Assembly: GCA_003290165.1 (NCBI GenBank)
Contig: QNQO01000512.1
Span: 62,001 to 126,000 of the forward strand
Source: Berberis thunbergii
Taxonomy: Eukaryota; Streptophyta; Magnoliopsida; Ranunculales; Berberidaceae
Reading direction: 5' to 3'
DNA length: 64,000 nt
The notes below the pieces were generated by a model. It was not told the DNA's origin and did no database searches. It was given only the letters and a program-made list of their open reading frames with translations. The translations under genes were made by a program, and so were the position numbers. Of the stretch, positions 1-12,059 are shown piece after piece (within the stretch, counting starts at the first letter, position 1; each line of letters opens with the position of its first letter).

Positions 1-984
1 TTAGACAAGACAATAGCCTTAATTGTGGAAGTTTTCTTCTTTCTGGAAGGGGCTCCACCTTCAGGCTTTACCTTCGGCGTTCGATAAAGCGTGGGGGTCA
101 CATGCCAGTTGGCCCACAACCCACTGCAATTGAAGTTAGTAGGATTATAATGTCCTCCACCGGCATGTCGCGTAATGCCTTCATAATATCTTGCTCCTCT
201 GAAGAATAGGAGTGGTGGGGAACCTCCCTATAAAGAAACACGCGCATGATCATCATACAACCAACACAACCAAATCAAAGGGTGAACTTCCGTTCAAGCG
301 GACGACCCTTGAACTTGAAGTACTTCGAATCCGAAAAGGCCAAGAAGTAGTATTTCAGCCAGAATTTGAAGTCATCCAGCAACTTCTCGAAGCAAGCCGG
401 CGACTTCATCTTACAAACAATGTGATCATTCAGCCGAGGGTAAGTTAGCAACTGTATCACCCGCGGAATCACGCGGATGCCACAATCCTTTGCTCTGATC
501 AAAATAAGAAGGATAATCCTGTATCCATTGGGTACCAACTGGGCAAGAGGGATTACAAGGAAATCCAAGAAGCCCCAAATCTTGTTAATAACAGGAAAGC
601 AGACTCTAGTTTGAAGTATTTCCCGATGCAAACAAACAAACCCTTCCGGAGAAAACAACGGTGTCTGATCATCATTCAGAGCAAAGAATGGCAGGTCCTC
701 TGGGATGGTTTTAGTGAGCCATTAAAAAGGGTGAACAAACTTTCAATCAAAAGACGAACAAATCAGAATCTTTAAAAATAAAGAAATGGAAGAATCAATC
801 TTTGCTGAAGGTAAGATCTAAATCGGGATTGGTTTCTCGCCTATTCTCCACCGAACCGACGCACACTTAATTAATGAAGCGCGCGACTCAAGCAACGATT
901 TAGACTCGATCATCATTAGCATCATATCATTTCAAGAAGTGACTTAGTAAACTGATGCGATGGTCCACTAATTGAGGAAGTAGC
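1..984 (+). mobile_element. 3' internal region of a Tat-like LTR retrotransposon (copy 1, truncated by window edge)
   Basis: This stretch matches, with substitutions and small indels, the sequence just upstream of the 3' LTR in the copy at about 52.75-53.88 kb, and matches the reverse complement of about 56.5-57.6 kb. Shared landmarks are the run around 90-115 (TTCGATAAAGCGTGGGGG, against TTTGATAAAGAGTGGGGG near 52847) and the tail before the LTR. It runs straight into a plus-oriented LTR at 985, so it is the 3' internal part of an element whose 5' half lies outside the window. Its only long reading frame is antisense and is listed separately. No gag or pol motif is present here. Confidence 0.8.
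275..658 (-). pseudogene. antisense ORF of a Tat-like element, gypsy-type transposon domain fragment
   Basis: A 127-codon frame on the strand opposite to the retrotransposon. Its start (residues around SLHREILQTRVCFPV) and its middle (VPNGYRIILL) line up with frames in the other two Tat-like copies, on the minus strand near 53.0-53.5 kb and on the plus strand near 56.9-57.3 kb. The domain resembles the plant family named putative gypsy-type transposon or Transposase_28, which is known as an extra antisense frame between pol and the 3' LTR of Tat-lineage Ty3/gypsy elements. Its function is unknown even in intact elements. This copy lacks the beginning of the domain and the downstream coiled coil seen in the other copies, so it is a fragment. 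The family call rests on similarity among the three copies plus recognition by eye. Confidence 0.55.
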
Positions 985-1662
985 TGATGATACACTAAAA
1001 CGGTATCTCTTCTATATTGTACACGTGTCATGATGATCTCGAGAAATAATAGGCCCAAGCGTTAGTGCAACACTGATCCGGCCCAAGAGGGTCCAAGCCT
1101 GCACAATGCAGTCCACCAGACGGACCCAAATCATTATAGCCTGCTAAGCCCACGCATCTTGTAGCTATCCTCAACACCCATAAGCATTGCTAAGGAAAGA
1201 TCTCAAGGATTAGCTTCGGACTGGCAAGACAACAACACTTTGCTTCCAACTAGGAAGCAAATACAAGAGTATACGTCGCACATGAAAGCTTCCATCTATG
1301 TACAACATTCTGATTGGAAACCATCTCCCGCATATCTAGGAGCATAAGTCTAACAAGGAAACTTTCCTTCACAACACAACTCCTAATTAGATAAGGATCT
1401 CCACGAAGATCTTTTTCCCCAAACTACGCTACTGATTGATTGGTCGAACCAGGACTCCAACACTATAAATAAGATATGAGGTTAGTAAGTTAAGGTATGC
1501 TACAAATTCCATGTCTATAGCATTACGCCTTCCTCAAATCCCTGTCTGACTTTAGCATAGGAGTGCCATCGGCTACCACAACGGTGGTCCATGGCTCACT
1601 TGCGTTCCTTGTGCATGTTATCAGGTCAAGGTTAAAGCAGAGAGTGAAAATCGAATGCATCA
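985..1662 (+). repeat. LTR of Tat-like retrotransposon, copy 1 (3' LTR)
   Basis: The repeat starts TGATGATACACTAAAACGG and ends GAATGCATCA, giving TG...CA boundaries. It aligns over its whole length with the LTRs at 43534-44226 and 53881-54559 and with the reverse complement of 55979-56530. A core promoter TATA box (CACTATAAATAAGA) lies at about 1461-1474 and marks the probable transcription start of the element. No primer-binding site follows it, which fits a 3' LTR: the matching 5' LTR at 43534 is followed by one. Confidence 0.85.
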
Positions 1663-1687
1663 ACGACGATCAAGTATCCTAAGACCA

Positions 1688-2140
1688 TGTTGATGTATAA
1701 AGCCCAAAAAGGGTAAATCTGGTAAAAAAAGCCCAAACAGGGCCCGTTAGAATAAATCATAATCAGAGGCTCAAATATAGGCCCGATAAAATTCTCCCTC
1801 AAGGGGGATGAACATTACGTAGGAAAAGAGTCGTGGGGGGAGTTACGACCCCACCGACGTACCCTCATAAATGAGGAGAGTGTTACAGAAAACGTCTCCT
1901 CACATGCCTAAGTCACGCAAAGAATTAACTACGACCATTATAAATGGTAAAAGGAACATTCTACAAAAGTTTGCAATCTTAATTGAGTTATGTCTAGTTT
2001 TATCTCCATCTCCAACTGAGTTACTGACTTAAGCTTCGGAGTGCCTTCAGCCTCCAAATAGGTGGTATTTTGTAGTCTAATGGTTATTTTGCAGGTTTCA
2101 CTTATTGAAGACTGGATTGTGAACGGTTCACTCATATTGC
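1688..2140 (+). repeat. possible solo LTR of another retrotransposon family
   Basis: The segment starts TGTTGATGTATAAAGCCC, holds a TATA-like ATTATAAATGG near 1939-1949, and has the phrase GACTTAAGCTTCGGAGTGCC near 2026-2045. That phrase echoes the GACTTTAGCATAGGAGTGCC found near the ends of the Tat-like LTRs. These traits suggest an LTR of a related family. I could not find a convincing target-site duplication or a second copy in the window, so the boundaries and the class are uncertain. It is followed by an AT microsatellite at about 2139-2165. Confidence 0.35.
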
Positions 2141-2445
2141 TATATATATATATACATATATATTTATAACTTTAAACTATTGGTGTTTAGTGAGAATCGG
2201 AGAACTCTCCGACACAATTGGAGTTCAAACAATACATGTTGCCTCACCTAAAATTTGTTCAAATGGAAAATTTTCAAGAGAAAGCAAACGAATTTGTATT
2301 TGTCAAGTTCTTGATCGATGGTTTTCGAGAAGTTGATTATTGAATTTCAAAATTCAGAAGAGAAAAACAGTATGATGATGAGTTTCTGTATAAGGCTGCT
2401 AAAACTAGGGCATGCATATCCATGGGTTGCAATTGAATTTTTTTA

Positions 2446-4125
2446 GGGTTATTTACCTTTTGGCCCCATTAGTTTTTGTGTATTCTTGGATGACCCTCAT
2501 TAGTTTTGGAAATCTAGTCAAGACCCCCATTGATTTAGTTTTGACTGTTAAGTTAAGGTCTTTGACTAACAAAAAAACATCCAAAATTTTCTAATATCAA
2601 AATTGCCCTCATCTATCTTTTTCACCAACTCGCTCATCCCTTTCTCCCAAGAAATTTCCCATGACCACCGTCCTCCTCCCTTCTTCCCTAACTATCCCTC
2701 ATCTCTTCACAAAGCCTATACCACCGTCATCACCAGATACCCCCTCCTTCATCTTATTTGCCTACCCATCAGTTTCCTTCTTTATTTTCTCTATTAACAC
2801 TTCATCCACAACTCTTACAATGAAAACCAAACCACAACTAAAAAAATGAATAAACCAACACATAATTAAGTAGTTTCAAAGCAAACCCATCCTCGAAAAC
2901 GTACTCTCGACATGCCCATCCTTGGCGTGCAACATCATCTCTCTTATGATCGAATCCCTTTTGTTTTTCAGCAGCTTTAAATGACCCGATCAATCTCTTA
3001 TCGCAACACCCACACACAAAAACAGAGCAAATCAATCAAACCCAATCCACGTAAAAAACTCATTTTCATCCAAATAGTTAACACAACATAAACTTATCAT
3101 CTGTAGGTTTTTCTTCACCCAAACAGAGCCTCAAACATGTCGTACTTTACTACAAACTTGCAAGAACATGTTGTTGTGAGGATTGTTTGATTGAATGAAC
3201 CAATGGTTCTGTGGGGTAAACAATTATTTATTAAAGCATCTGAACTATTCAACAAACAATAGAGTTTGTGAAGAGGAGTGGCAGCGGTGGGTTTGAAAAT
3301 AACAAATATTGAGCCGTGAGCGTGACAGTTCTTCTTGGAACATAGGAGGAAAATTTTATGATGGATAGTGGATTCGCTTTTTCTAAATGGCGAGGGAACC
3401 AGCCAGGAAACGGGCGAGGAGTGTGACCCTTATCCCCCTCGAGATGCGTGTCTTCATGAATCTCGAGGGGATGAAGGGTTTTACCCCCTCCCTTGCTGCC
3501 TAGATTCTCTGTAGTGGATTTGAGGAGGTGGGTTTGTGGGTTTTTAACTATAGTTGAGAATTCTCGTAGGGAATTGGAATTGTCTAAGCCAGCTTTGATG
3601 GGTTCTTAATTGGTTGCTAGTTCAGTAGATGTTGTCCTTGTTGTTTATTTGGCTTCCTGAATTACGAATGGAAAGTTTGTTTGTTTTTTTTAGAAAACAG
3701 AGGAACATAGAAACTCACAGAATAGAAATTGAGACGTAGATATGACACCCAAAGGTATTCTTGAGTTTTATTTTTTTTGGATGAAGTGTTAATGGAAAAG
3801 ATAAAGAGAAAAGCTGATGGGTGGGTAGAGAAGATGGAGGGGGTCTCTGGTATGGTGAAGACTCTGTGAAAAAAAGAGGGATAGTTGGGGAAGAAGGGCA
3901 GATGACGGTGGTAGTGGGGAGTCAATGAGGAACGAGGGATGGAAGGGTTGGTGAAGAAAATGAAAGCAATTTTGACATTATAAAGTTTTGGATGTTTTCC
4001 ACTAGTTAAGGATCTTGACTTAACAATCAAAACTCAAATTGGGGGTTTAACTAGATTTCGAGAACTATTGAGGGTCATGAAGGAATACATAAAAATTAAT
4101 GAGGGTCAAAAGATAAATAACCCCT
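2446..4125. mobile_element. MULE-like non-autonomous DNA transposon with ~360-bp terminal inverted repeats
   Basis: Bases 2446 to about 2815 and about 3765 to 4125 are long inverted copies of each other. The left end reads GGGTTATTTACCTTTTGGCCCC and the right end, reverse-complemented, reads GGGTTATTTATCTTTTGACCC; the match continues for over 350 bp to the ACACTTCATCCA box. TIRs this long are typical of Mutator-like elements. Flanks are T-rich on both sides, so a 9-bp duplication cannot be verified. The inner 950 bp has no recognisable transposase; it may be captured host DNA but I cannot name it. A strong hairpin lies inside (3426-3479). Confidence 0.7.
3426..3479. repeat. near-perfect 20-bp hairpin inside the MULE-like element
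   Basis: The left arm ACCCTTATCCCCCTCGAGAT pairs with the right arm ATCTCGAGGGGATGAAGGGT with two offset single-base bulges, around a 14-base loop. The inner 11 bp (CCCCTCGAGAT / ATCTCGAGGGG) are perfect. It is the only GC-rich stem in the element interior. Confidence 0.7.
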
Positions 4126-4402
4126 TTTATTTTAGTAAAGATGGCACTTGATGTGAAAGAATATGAGAAGATGGAGGAACCAAATATGAAAGTGCAAAAT
4201 TATATTACATGATTGACTGATTGAAAAAGTGGAAGGAATGATCAAATTCTTTTTTCCACGACATTATTTTTTACTCCTCCCAAATCCACACCTTGTTGTG
4301 CACCTATATTGTGCACTGCAATCTGAACATTCACCATGTTTTCTAGTTAATACCCAGAGACTTGAGCCTGCAGTTCTTGATCTACTCTATTTACGACATG
4401 TA

Positions 4403-4719
4403 GAGTGTGTTTGTTGCATGAAATCCTATGTCATGGGAATTCATGAGGGGACCCCTATATTTTAGGTTAAATTGATGTATCACTCCACATATGTCATTTG
4501 ATTTTGTCATGAATGGTGGGAATGGAAGTCCCATGAACATGAGAATCCCACTCTTTGGTCTCCCAAGGCATGTGATTCCCATGTTCATGAGATTTTCATT
4601 CTCATCATTGATTACAGAATCAAATAGTGGATGTGGAGTGATACCTCAAATTAACCTAAAATATAGGAGTCCCCTCTTGAATTCCCATAGCATAGGATTC
4701 CAAGAAACCAAACACACCC
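4403..4719. mobile_element. foldback MITE (about 317 bp, ~100-bp inverted arms)
   Basis: The left arm (GTGTGTTTGTTGCATGAAAT...) and the reverse complement of the right arm (GGTGTGTTTGGTTTCTTGGA...) match for about 100 bp, through CACTCCACAT. The ends sit between two copies of GTA (4400-4402 and 4720-4722), a possible 3-bp target duplication. Termini containing GTGTTTGGTT are common in PIF/Harbinger-type MITEs; the superfamily call is an inference. It has no coding capacity of its own: reading frames through it are artefacts of the arms. Confidence 0.75.
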
Positions 4720-5660
4720 GTAAATTCTATTTTGGGGCACCTACAACCATATATTCTGATTCAAAGCACTTGCGGGTCACAGAGCATGTTGCCTTCTCTA
4801 TTCTGAATCAGCCAAAGACTCTGCCTTATCTCCAACTAGATCTTCCTCCCTTTGGCAATGCACCATCATTCTGTAAAAGAACACCATCGACCTGTGCAAC
4901 ATTGGCAGACACAAGCGATGACACGTTGAGGCAAGCATCCACTTGAGGATAGTAGAGCCAGGCCTCACCTCTGCACCAAACTCTTCTAATTGTGATGTGT
5001 TGCATTGGGCGTCACAGGCAATGATGTCTTGCCTTGGGTCGATCACAAACTTGAGTCGAGCAAACTCAATTTTCCTTGTCATAGTCTAGCTCAATATGGT
5101 AGGTATCATCCTTCATTTTGCGCAATTTCTCCTGCAAGCAACTTGAAACCACAACTGTTGTTGATATTCTCTTTTTAACGCCTCCACTCTACTAGTATTC
5201 CCTGCCTCATTGAATCTTGCGTTAAATGTGAAACCGTTGCTAGGTGTGTGTCTTCTTCCGGAACGGACATTCCTTCCAAACCTTTCCCTTAAACATGTTC
5301 ATCAGTATTATGAATAAAAGCATCCAGTGTTTCCGACCCCTTTCCTGCCTCAACATTAATTATTATCCAAAAGAGCTGGGAGAAATCTATGTTAGGGCGC
5401 TTGCCCCCACTGATCTTTGAATTTTTTTGAGTTTTTTTACGAGGTGGCACATTGACTACAACTCCGATGGTGCAACTCCGCCCTACCCCTTATTCTCTCC
5501 CTCTATTTTATGCGATGCCAATGGCCCTACCTCGTCCCTTTCCTCTTTTGTGCCCCCCTCAGTCTATTTACTGCGAGTCTGACAAACGTCAAATCTCTTA
5601 TTTTCTTCTCCCTCCCTTTCCGCTTGATCTATTTCCCTTTCCCACCATCGCCGCTAGCCA
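4720..5660. other. unassigned stretch, with a possible degraded minus-strand coding piece
   Basis: No transposon end or known gene was recognised. On the minus strand about 5090-5260 reads open for over 40 codons (including RVEALKREYQQQLWFQ) and 4798-5082 holds another short open stretch in a different frame. Together they could be a frameshifted fragment of a coding sequence, but I do not recognise the family. The 5450-5640 part is pyrimidine-rich. Confidence 0.3.
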
Positions 5661-5668
5661 CCGGCAAC

Positions 5669-6013
5669 TAGGGGTTGAAAACTGAACCGACATTGTTCAG
5701 TTTCAAAATTTTCAAATCGAAACTGAAGTGACCATTAAGAAAACTGAATGATTTTAATATATGTAAGCTGTAAATTGAACTAACCGACCAAAACCGAATT
5801 GACTTATATTATATTATATTATTTTTATAAAAATATATAATTTATTATATATTTGGTCGGTTCGGTTTTGTTGGTAAATCGAAAACTAAACCAACCATAT
5901 CAGTTTTGAATTTTTTACAACCGAATCGAACTGAAATTAAACCAAACTGATCGGTTCGATTGTGATCAGTTTGGTCGATTTCATCGCTATAGTCGGTTTT
6001 TAGTTCAACCCTA
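5669..6013. mobile_element. hAT-type MITE with perfect 8-bp target duplication
   Basis: The element starts TAGGGGTTGAAAACTGAACCGAC and ends GTCGGTTTTTAGTTCAACCCTA, so its termini are inverted copies. It is flanked by an exact 8-bp duplication CCGGCAAC (5661-5668 and 6014-6021). An 8-bp duplication and TAGGGG ends are hallmarks of hAT elements. The body is AT-rich with several copies of the CGGTTCGGTTT type, and has no coding sequence. Confidence 0.9.
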
Positions 6014-6021
6014 CCGGCAAC

Positions 6022-6712
6022 CCTAACCTCTCTTGTCAAGGAAGAAGGATTTTTAAAGTATTTTCTCTAGATGGGTTCGTATCTCGAGGTTTAGTTTTAT
6101 ATTTTATTAATAAAACTTTATGGAAATACATAAAAAAATTGGATCCATTAAATTTTTTCTCAAGATACGTGTTTGTATTTCGAAGTTTATCTGTGAGTTA
6201 TTGTTTAAATAGCATAATGGTAATCAACATGAGCCTTTTGACAGTCAACGCATATGGACTGCTAGTCCTAGGGGAGACTGTAATAATGATTAATGATATG
6301 GTAACCTCTAATTAGTTATATTTTATAGGGAAAATCACAAATAATCCAATTAGATGGATCAAATTTCTTTTCCAATTGATTAGATGAAGTTTTGTTTAGC
6401 AATTGGTGTTTTGTATAGTTATTTATGTATTGTTCAAATAAAAAAATTATGTTAAAGTACTTAATTAATATATTATCATTAGTTAACTATGATTCATTAC
6501 TCCGCCCCCCCCCCCCCCCCGCTTTAACAAAAATCTTGGCTCTGTCACTGCGAAAAAACATTTAAGAGGTTAGCTTGAATAAACTTTTCCATCCCCGAAA
6601 CACTAACTCCCTGTGACTGTAATCTAGGGCGAACTTCCTGAACACTTGAAATCACCTCTCCATGTGAGTTTCTTGTTCCGCTTGGACCAACGCCAAGCCA
6701 AGTTTATCCGCC
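6022..6712. other. AT-rich spacer, 16-C run and tail of a minus-strand LINE ORF1-like sequence
   Basis: About 6050-6480 is AT-rich without recognisable features. A run of 16 C lies at 6505-6520. About 6560-6712 appears to be the continuation, on the minus strand, of the zinc-knuckle coding sequence at 14138-14917: the Athila-like element inserted between them with a CCGCC duplication at 6708-6712 and 14133-14137. This tail has stop codons and no domain I can name. Confidence 0.45.
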
Positions 6713-8423
6713 TGGTGGAGTTTTTATTAATCTAAATTAATAAGCTAATAAACCCTAGTTGTAATATTGCAAGTGCACGATTGTCCAACTAGTAGACAGT
6801 GGAAAATACGGATCGATCCCACGAGGATTGACGAGACAGTCGAATTCAGAGACTTATTTAAACTAATTTAGAGTTGGGGGTCGCAGTAGATGAAAATTAC
6901 TAAGTTAAGATAACTAAATTGACAACTAAAATTAAACTAGTAAGATGATGTGAGAGTGGACCGAGACATCAAATCCACCACAGGTTCTTCAAGATTCGTG
7001 CAATCTAAATTATTGTTTTCAAGAATCAACACGACAAATCTAAATATTAATCTACATTTTCAATTGATTTCAGCAAAGGCATAAACCTCTAGCATTGCAT
7101 GTCTTCTTACGGCACACACAATCACAGATTCAGATTAATTGATTAAAGCAGGCTTTGAATATCAATAAAGGGAACTTCTAACTACCAAGTAGTCTAGATT
7201 CTTATACCAGATATAATCGGTGAAAATAAATTATTGAAATTCAGAAATCAACTGTGTTTAACATTCAAGCATATAGAAAACAACAAATTTAGATACGACA
7301 AACTCTAGGAAGCCTTGTGGTTTCATCTCCACCTCGGCATGGGGTCTAGAAGATCATGGTAGTGGTGGTCACAACATCAGTGTAATCCATCTTAGCATGA
7401 ACACGCATCCCGAGAAATAGTGCAAATGCACTATGGTGGTACAAACCAGAAACCTGGGTGCCAATAGCCAACAGTTTGAAAAAAATTTGGTTCCCTCCAC
7501 AGGAGAAATGCTTTCATCTCCAGCGAGCCCGCTCTTTGCGCTACTTCCTCTTTCCTCCCCGCGAGCGTATTTTTCCTCTGACCGGCTCTGGTACCTGCAA
7601 AAAAATAGAGAGATGGAAGAACAGAGATGGACAAAGTGACGCGAAGGAGGAAGTGGACGAAGGAGGCGCTCCCTGTATGTGCGCTCTCTGTTCTGTCACG
7701 AGGTGGTGTGCGACGGTGGTCGTGAGAGAGGGAAACTAGAAGGAAGAAAGAGATGGACGAGGGCGGTAGGCGAGGTGGCGGTGCTCAGCGGTGTGGTGGA
7801 ACAGGGAGGAGACAGAGAGAGAAACATGGGTGTTGAAATGAAGGAACAGGGAGATGGTGGTGATGTTGGTGGTCGTGGTTTGCGTCAGGGAAGGGAACAT
7901 GAAGGAAGACGAGGTGGAACAGGGTGGTGGCGGCTGTTGGGCGTGCGAAACAGGGTGAGGATGTGCTGGACGGTGATCAGCGTTGTTATGGTGGTACGTT
8001 AGTGGCAAGAGACGAAGGTCTCTATGTCTCTGCCAAGGAGGAGAGGAGATGAGCGGCGTGGTGGCTGGAAAAAGAGAAAAGGAGCAAAGACCAGCAAGCA
8101 AAAAAGAGATCCAGATTCGAAATAAGTTTTCTCCATTCTCTTAGGTTGGGTTTGGGCTTTAAGTTAACTTTCGGACTTGGGCTTAGGTAATAGGTGAATT
8201 TGGCTTATTTGGATAAGGTTTAGATATGTGACCCGCTACTTTGTACCACCACTAGAATCAACCAATTGATTATTCCTCAAATTGTCGCCTTAATGCAGTT
8301 TCATCGTTTTCGCTCAAATTCCTAAAAGACATGAAAACGAAATAATTAGAATAAAATATAATAATTGAAACACTAACATATATAAATTAAGGGATATATT
8401 ATGTAATAATTACGGGAATATCA
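6713..8423 (-). repeat. long LTR of the Athila-like element (3' LTR, 1711 bp)
   Basis: It begins TGGTGGAGTTTTTATTAA and ends GGGAATATCA. It matches the other LTR except for about 530 extra bases (roughly 6882-7410) that the other copy lacks. The middle is strongly purine-biased on the plus strand (7590-8100), which opens many overlapping frames with no protein-like character. The motif CGATCCCACGAGGATTGA near 6814 is part of the conserved LTR. Confidence 0.9.
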
Positions 8424-11069
8424 AATACCCAAAACCTATATTTTGCTAGTCCTCTAGTAAAACAATAAAAATAAAATTCTAACTCACTTTCGCATGAATC
8501 ATTCGTTGCACTTACCTTAAACGTGCAACAAGACTTTAAACCCCTTGATTACCTCTAGTGGACGAGTTATAGTCTCGTGAGGGTTTCCAGAAATATTACC
8601 CACAAACATTATGAATCAATAAATTTCCAAAATATGACAACTTAATCACTATATCTATTATCCTCAGAGTAATCATCTGATTGCCAAAAATTCTAGAAAA
8701 CAACTAACAGTGTCACAATAATATATCAAAGAGTTTAACAACGATTTAATAATACCCAAAGGTTAAATAAATTTTATCAATTATTCTCAACTCGAGGTGT
8801 GTGTGTGTGTATGTGTGCATGGCCTTATCAACATAACTTTATTTTTCTCAGTAAAGATACGACTTTTCTCAGTTAAGATACGTCTAGATAACCTTTGAAT
8901 AGTACGCTTCGACTACAAATTTCTCTTATCACTCAGAAATGAATCACACAGAGATTGGTTAATTCTCACTCAGTTTATATGTGAGAAAGAGAATAAATTA
9001 TGGAAACACAAACATATAACATATAATAATCATGAAAAACAGACTTGTAAAAGAATGAAATGAATATGATCTCATGGACAGGAATATCAATTACTTTGAG
9101 AATGTTGAATCACACACCATAGTTCTTGTATTTTTAATATCAACATCTATGAACCAGACCTTTACTTAAGATCTTAGGTCTTTATTAGGTTTTAATGAAG
9201 TTAAGATTTTGGCTAACTAGAATGAAAAATGATATGAAAAAATTCTCTGAGAATGGATATATACACCCTTTAATAAACACGTTGGGCTCTGAAGAATAAA
9301 CCAATGTTGTACACCATTAATTTTTCTTCCTTCGAAATTCTTCATAAATATATATATTTTTCTTCGAAGCATCAATTTTTTTTTATTTTTTATAAAATCA
9401 ATGACATGCTTTCTCCTTCTGCACAATGAAACATTTCAGTCCCGAGGATTCATGGAATATTTATTTTCAGCTCTTTTTATTTGTCAATTCCAAAAATATA
9501 TCAACCATACACATTCTCAGAGACATTGGGTAAGGATAAAAGTAGTATGAGATATTATTCCCTAGTTGGTGTAAGTAATGGAGATGGGGTAAACAAAGAA
9601 AAAATTTATTTAAAGACTCAAAGGGCTGCAAACGGATATTTATTATTAGGTAGGCAAAAGAACGGTTCAAAGAAAAAAATTGTCTATATCACTTCTTAAG
9701 CTCTAGTCGTTATTATGACATCTCAACTAAATAAATCAAGAAGTTCTAGTGTAATAATTCAATTTTAACAACATTATCAAAGCAATTAATAAAATAAACA
9801 AGAACAATGAGATCATCAACGAGATAATGCAGATTCAAGAAAAGTCAGAGTTTATGTAATAACCCTCAAAAAAATAAAATGTCTCGAAACTCACAAGTGT
9901 TAAGTCTCCACTATTATTCTAAGGTTTTCTAATTAATATCTTATTGATTAACATAAAATTATGCTAACTTGGCTTATAGTGCAAGAGTGGTCGAGTCGAA
10001 AAATATCATGAAATATATTTAACTTAAAGATAATATCAAACCATGTTTTTTTTCTATTGATATATAAAAGTGACAAGTGAAAGCATGCATTTCTCGAATT
10101 TAAAGGCATACTGAAAAGCATATTCTCTTCATTGGAAAGGAGCTTAGATTTTTTATGCATTTTCAAATCAAAAAATTTCCACACATTCATAATTAACTAT
10201 GTATTAAATGGAGATTGAGTAGAATACAATAGCCAATTGTGAAATACATTTCAGTTCAAAATTTTCGAAGAATGCAGAAAAACTCATAAACTCACCCCCA
10301 AACCTAAACCAAAAATTTTCCTCAATATATAAAATGATGATTATGACAAATGCAGGAAAAAGAAAAGATGAGAGTTAGAGTGATATTACCATGGGAAAGT
10401 TTTTACCAATTTCGACGAAATCGTCCACCAATGAACGCTCAGAGACATAAGAACTGTGGACTCATCATGATAAATTGATAAAAACAATACATGACACAAA
10501 TAAAAAAAATTACATTTATCAGTTGTAAGTCAAAATTGTTACGGAGCTAATGAGTACGAGTGAAATGCAACTAGAAAGAACTCGAAAATCAATCAAGACT
10601 AACAATAATGACACAACTGAAGCAAGGCTACCTCCTAGGAGCGTTTGGTTTGACGTATTCAGCCCGACATATATTTTTCCTCAATCTGATGTACCATAAA
10701 GTGAAAAGGAAGAACATAGCAAACACTCTTCTCAAAAAGAGGCAAGGAATCATATAGCAACAACCTAAAAAGTTGAGGATCCGTCCAACAAATAGTAGCA
10801 ACCACATGCGACACAACGTATAATAACACATCCCAAAAGCTACGAAGGCGCCATGCAAAATCATAGAGCAAATGCAAATAAACTCGCATTCTTAGAAAAT
10901 TCGTGGGAACCTTTAGCAAAAAGGGGTCACAAACAATGATATCTAGCAAATGACTCCTACCTACTCCTAAAAAGGGACATCCTAAGTCAGGTTGCAAATC
11001 AAAAGATTGAATATGTATCACAGTAGGGTGGTCAAAACTGAAATCATCTCTTACAAACAATGGATCCAC
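8424..11069 (-). mobile_element. interior of the Athila-like element, no recognisable coding sequence
   Basis: This AT-rich interior has many short frames on both strands but none with a domain I can name. A (GT)n-like microsatellite is at about 8796-8819. Position between the gag pieces and the 3' LTR means pol or envelope-like sequences would be expected here in a full-length relative; none is visible. Confidence 0.5.
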
Positions 11070-12059
11070 TTAGGTAGCATCAGTCAATATGAAAGGGATG
11101 GAAAAAGGTATGTCTATAGATATATCGGGTGGTACATGCTCATCATAACAAAATGAACCATGTAGTCTCTCATTAGATGCGTCCTCCGATAACGACTTGA
11201 CTATTTCTTGAATTATGATGTCATTCGTATCGTGAAAATAATCGATGCTTGACTCCAAAGAACATTGAGAATTAGACTTCATGCAAGAGTCAATAGGAAG
11301 GCATGTGTCGAGTGGGTTATCAGGAAAATGTGGGGAAGGGAATGGGTCAGGAAGCTAAGTAGTTTCGATCACATTATCCTCAAACACATCATCTAACTCA
11401 GGTTTTGATGTGGTACCAATTATGAATTGACCCTCTGAATTTTGAACAGAGTGACTAGGAACTCTTCCTAACTCACTTTCAGATAATGCCTCAGTAATAT
11501 GATCCACAACTATCTCAAGTCTATTGATGGCTTGAGATTGGTGTTGAATCATGACTTTTGACTCTAACATAGCTTGAGAATCATGTTCAAGCAGTCGTTC
11601 TGTGCGCTGCATAAAACAGTTAATCATTTCCTCTTAACTTGATGTGTTGGATGGAGGGGCTTGGTTAAATTGAGGCATAACATGATTATGGTATTGAGGA
11701 GCCTGAGAGAAACTATGTCCCCCTTAGTGTGAGTTATGAGCCCAGAAGAGATTTTGATTATTGGCAAAACTAGGGCTGTAATAGTTGGACTTTAAATTAT
11801 AACCAAGTCGCCAATTGGCATTAAAAGAATGGATTTGCTTAGCGACATATTAAGGATAATCATATTGCAAATCACAATCAGCTGTAAAATGATTAGGACT
11901 CGAACATGCAACACAACCCTCAAATGAAACATTAGTGGGAGGTAGGGGTCGAGTCAAATTCATAGTTGCATCTAATTTCTGAGTCAACATCATAAGAACT
12001 GTTTCAAACCTCGAGGTAGAAGGGGAGAAGTAATCCGTAAAGTATTTCTCTTCAACCAT
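11070..12059 (-). pseudogene. gag remnant of the Athila-like element, with CCHC zinc knuckle
   Basis: Three minus-strand frames (11850-12059, 11355-11627, 11070-11282) are consecutive pieces of one broken gag. The first holds CVACSSPNHFTADC, which is C-x2-C-x4-H-x4-C, the nucleic-acid-binding knuckle of a gag protein. The second is an amphipathic, probably helical segment (LLEHDSQAMLESKVMIQHQ). The stop and frame changes between pieces (for instance near 11840 and 11635) show that it cannot make a continuous protein. In this family gag normally forms the virus-like particle. The lineage call rests on the primer-binding site and the knuckle context. Confidence 0.6.

Noticed and set aside
2139..2165. 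A TATA-box promoter
   Set aside because: It is an AT microsatellite without a gene downstream.
4391..4946. A 151-codon plus-strand frame and its antisense partner
   Set aside because: Most of the frame runs through the two inverted arms of a MITE; the rest shows no known domain.
7433..8101. Several overlapping open frames of 60-120 codons on both strands
   Set aside because: They lie in the purine-biased middle of an LTR, have low-complexity composition, and are not conserved as protein between the two LTR copies.
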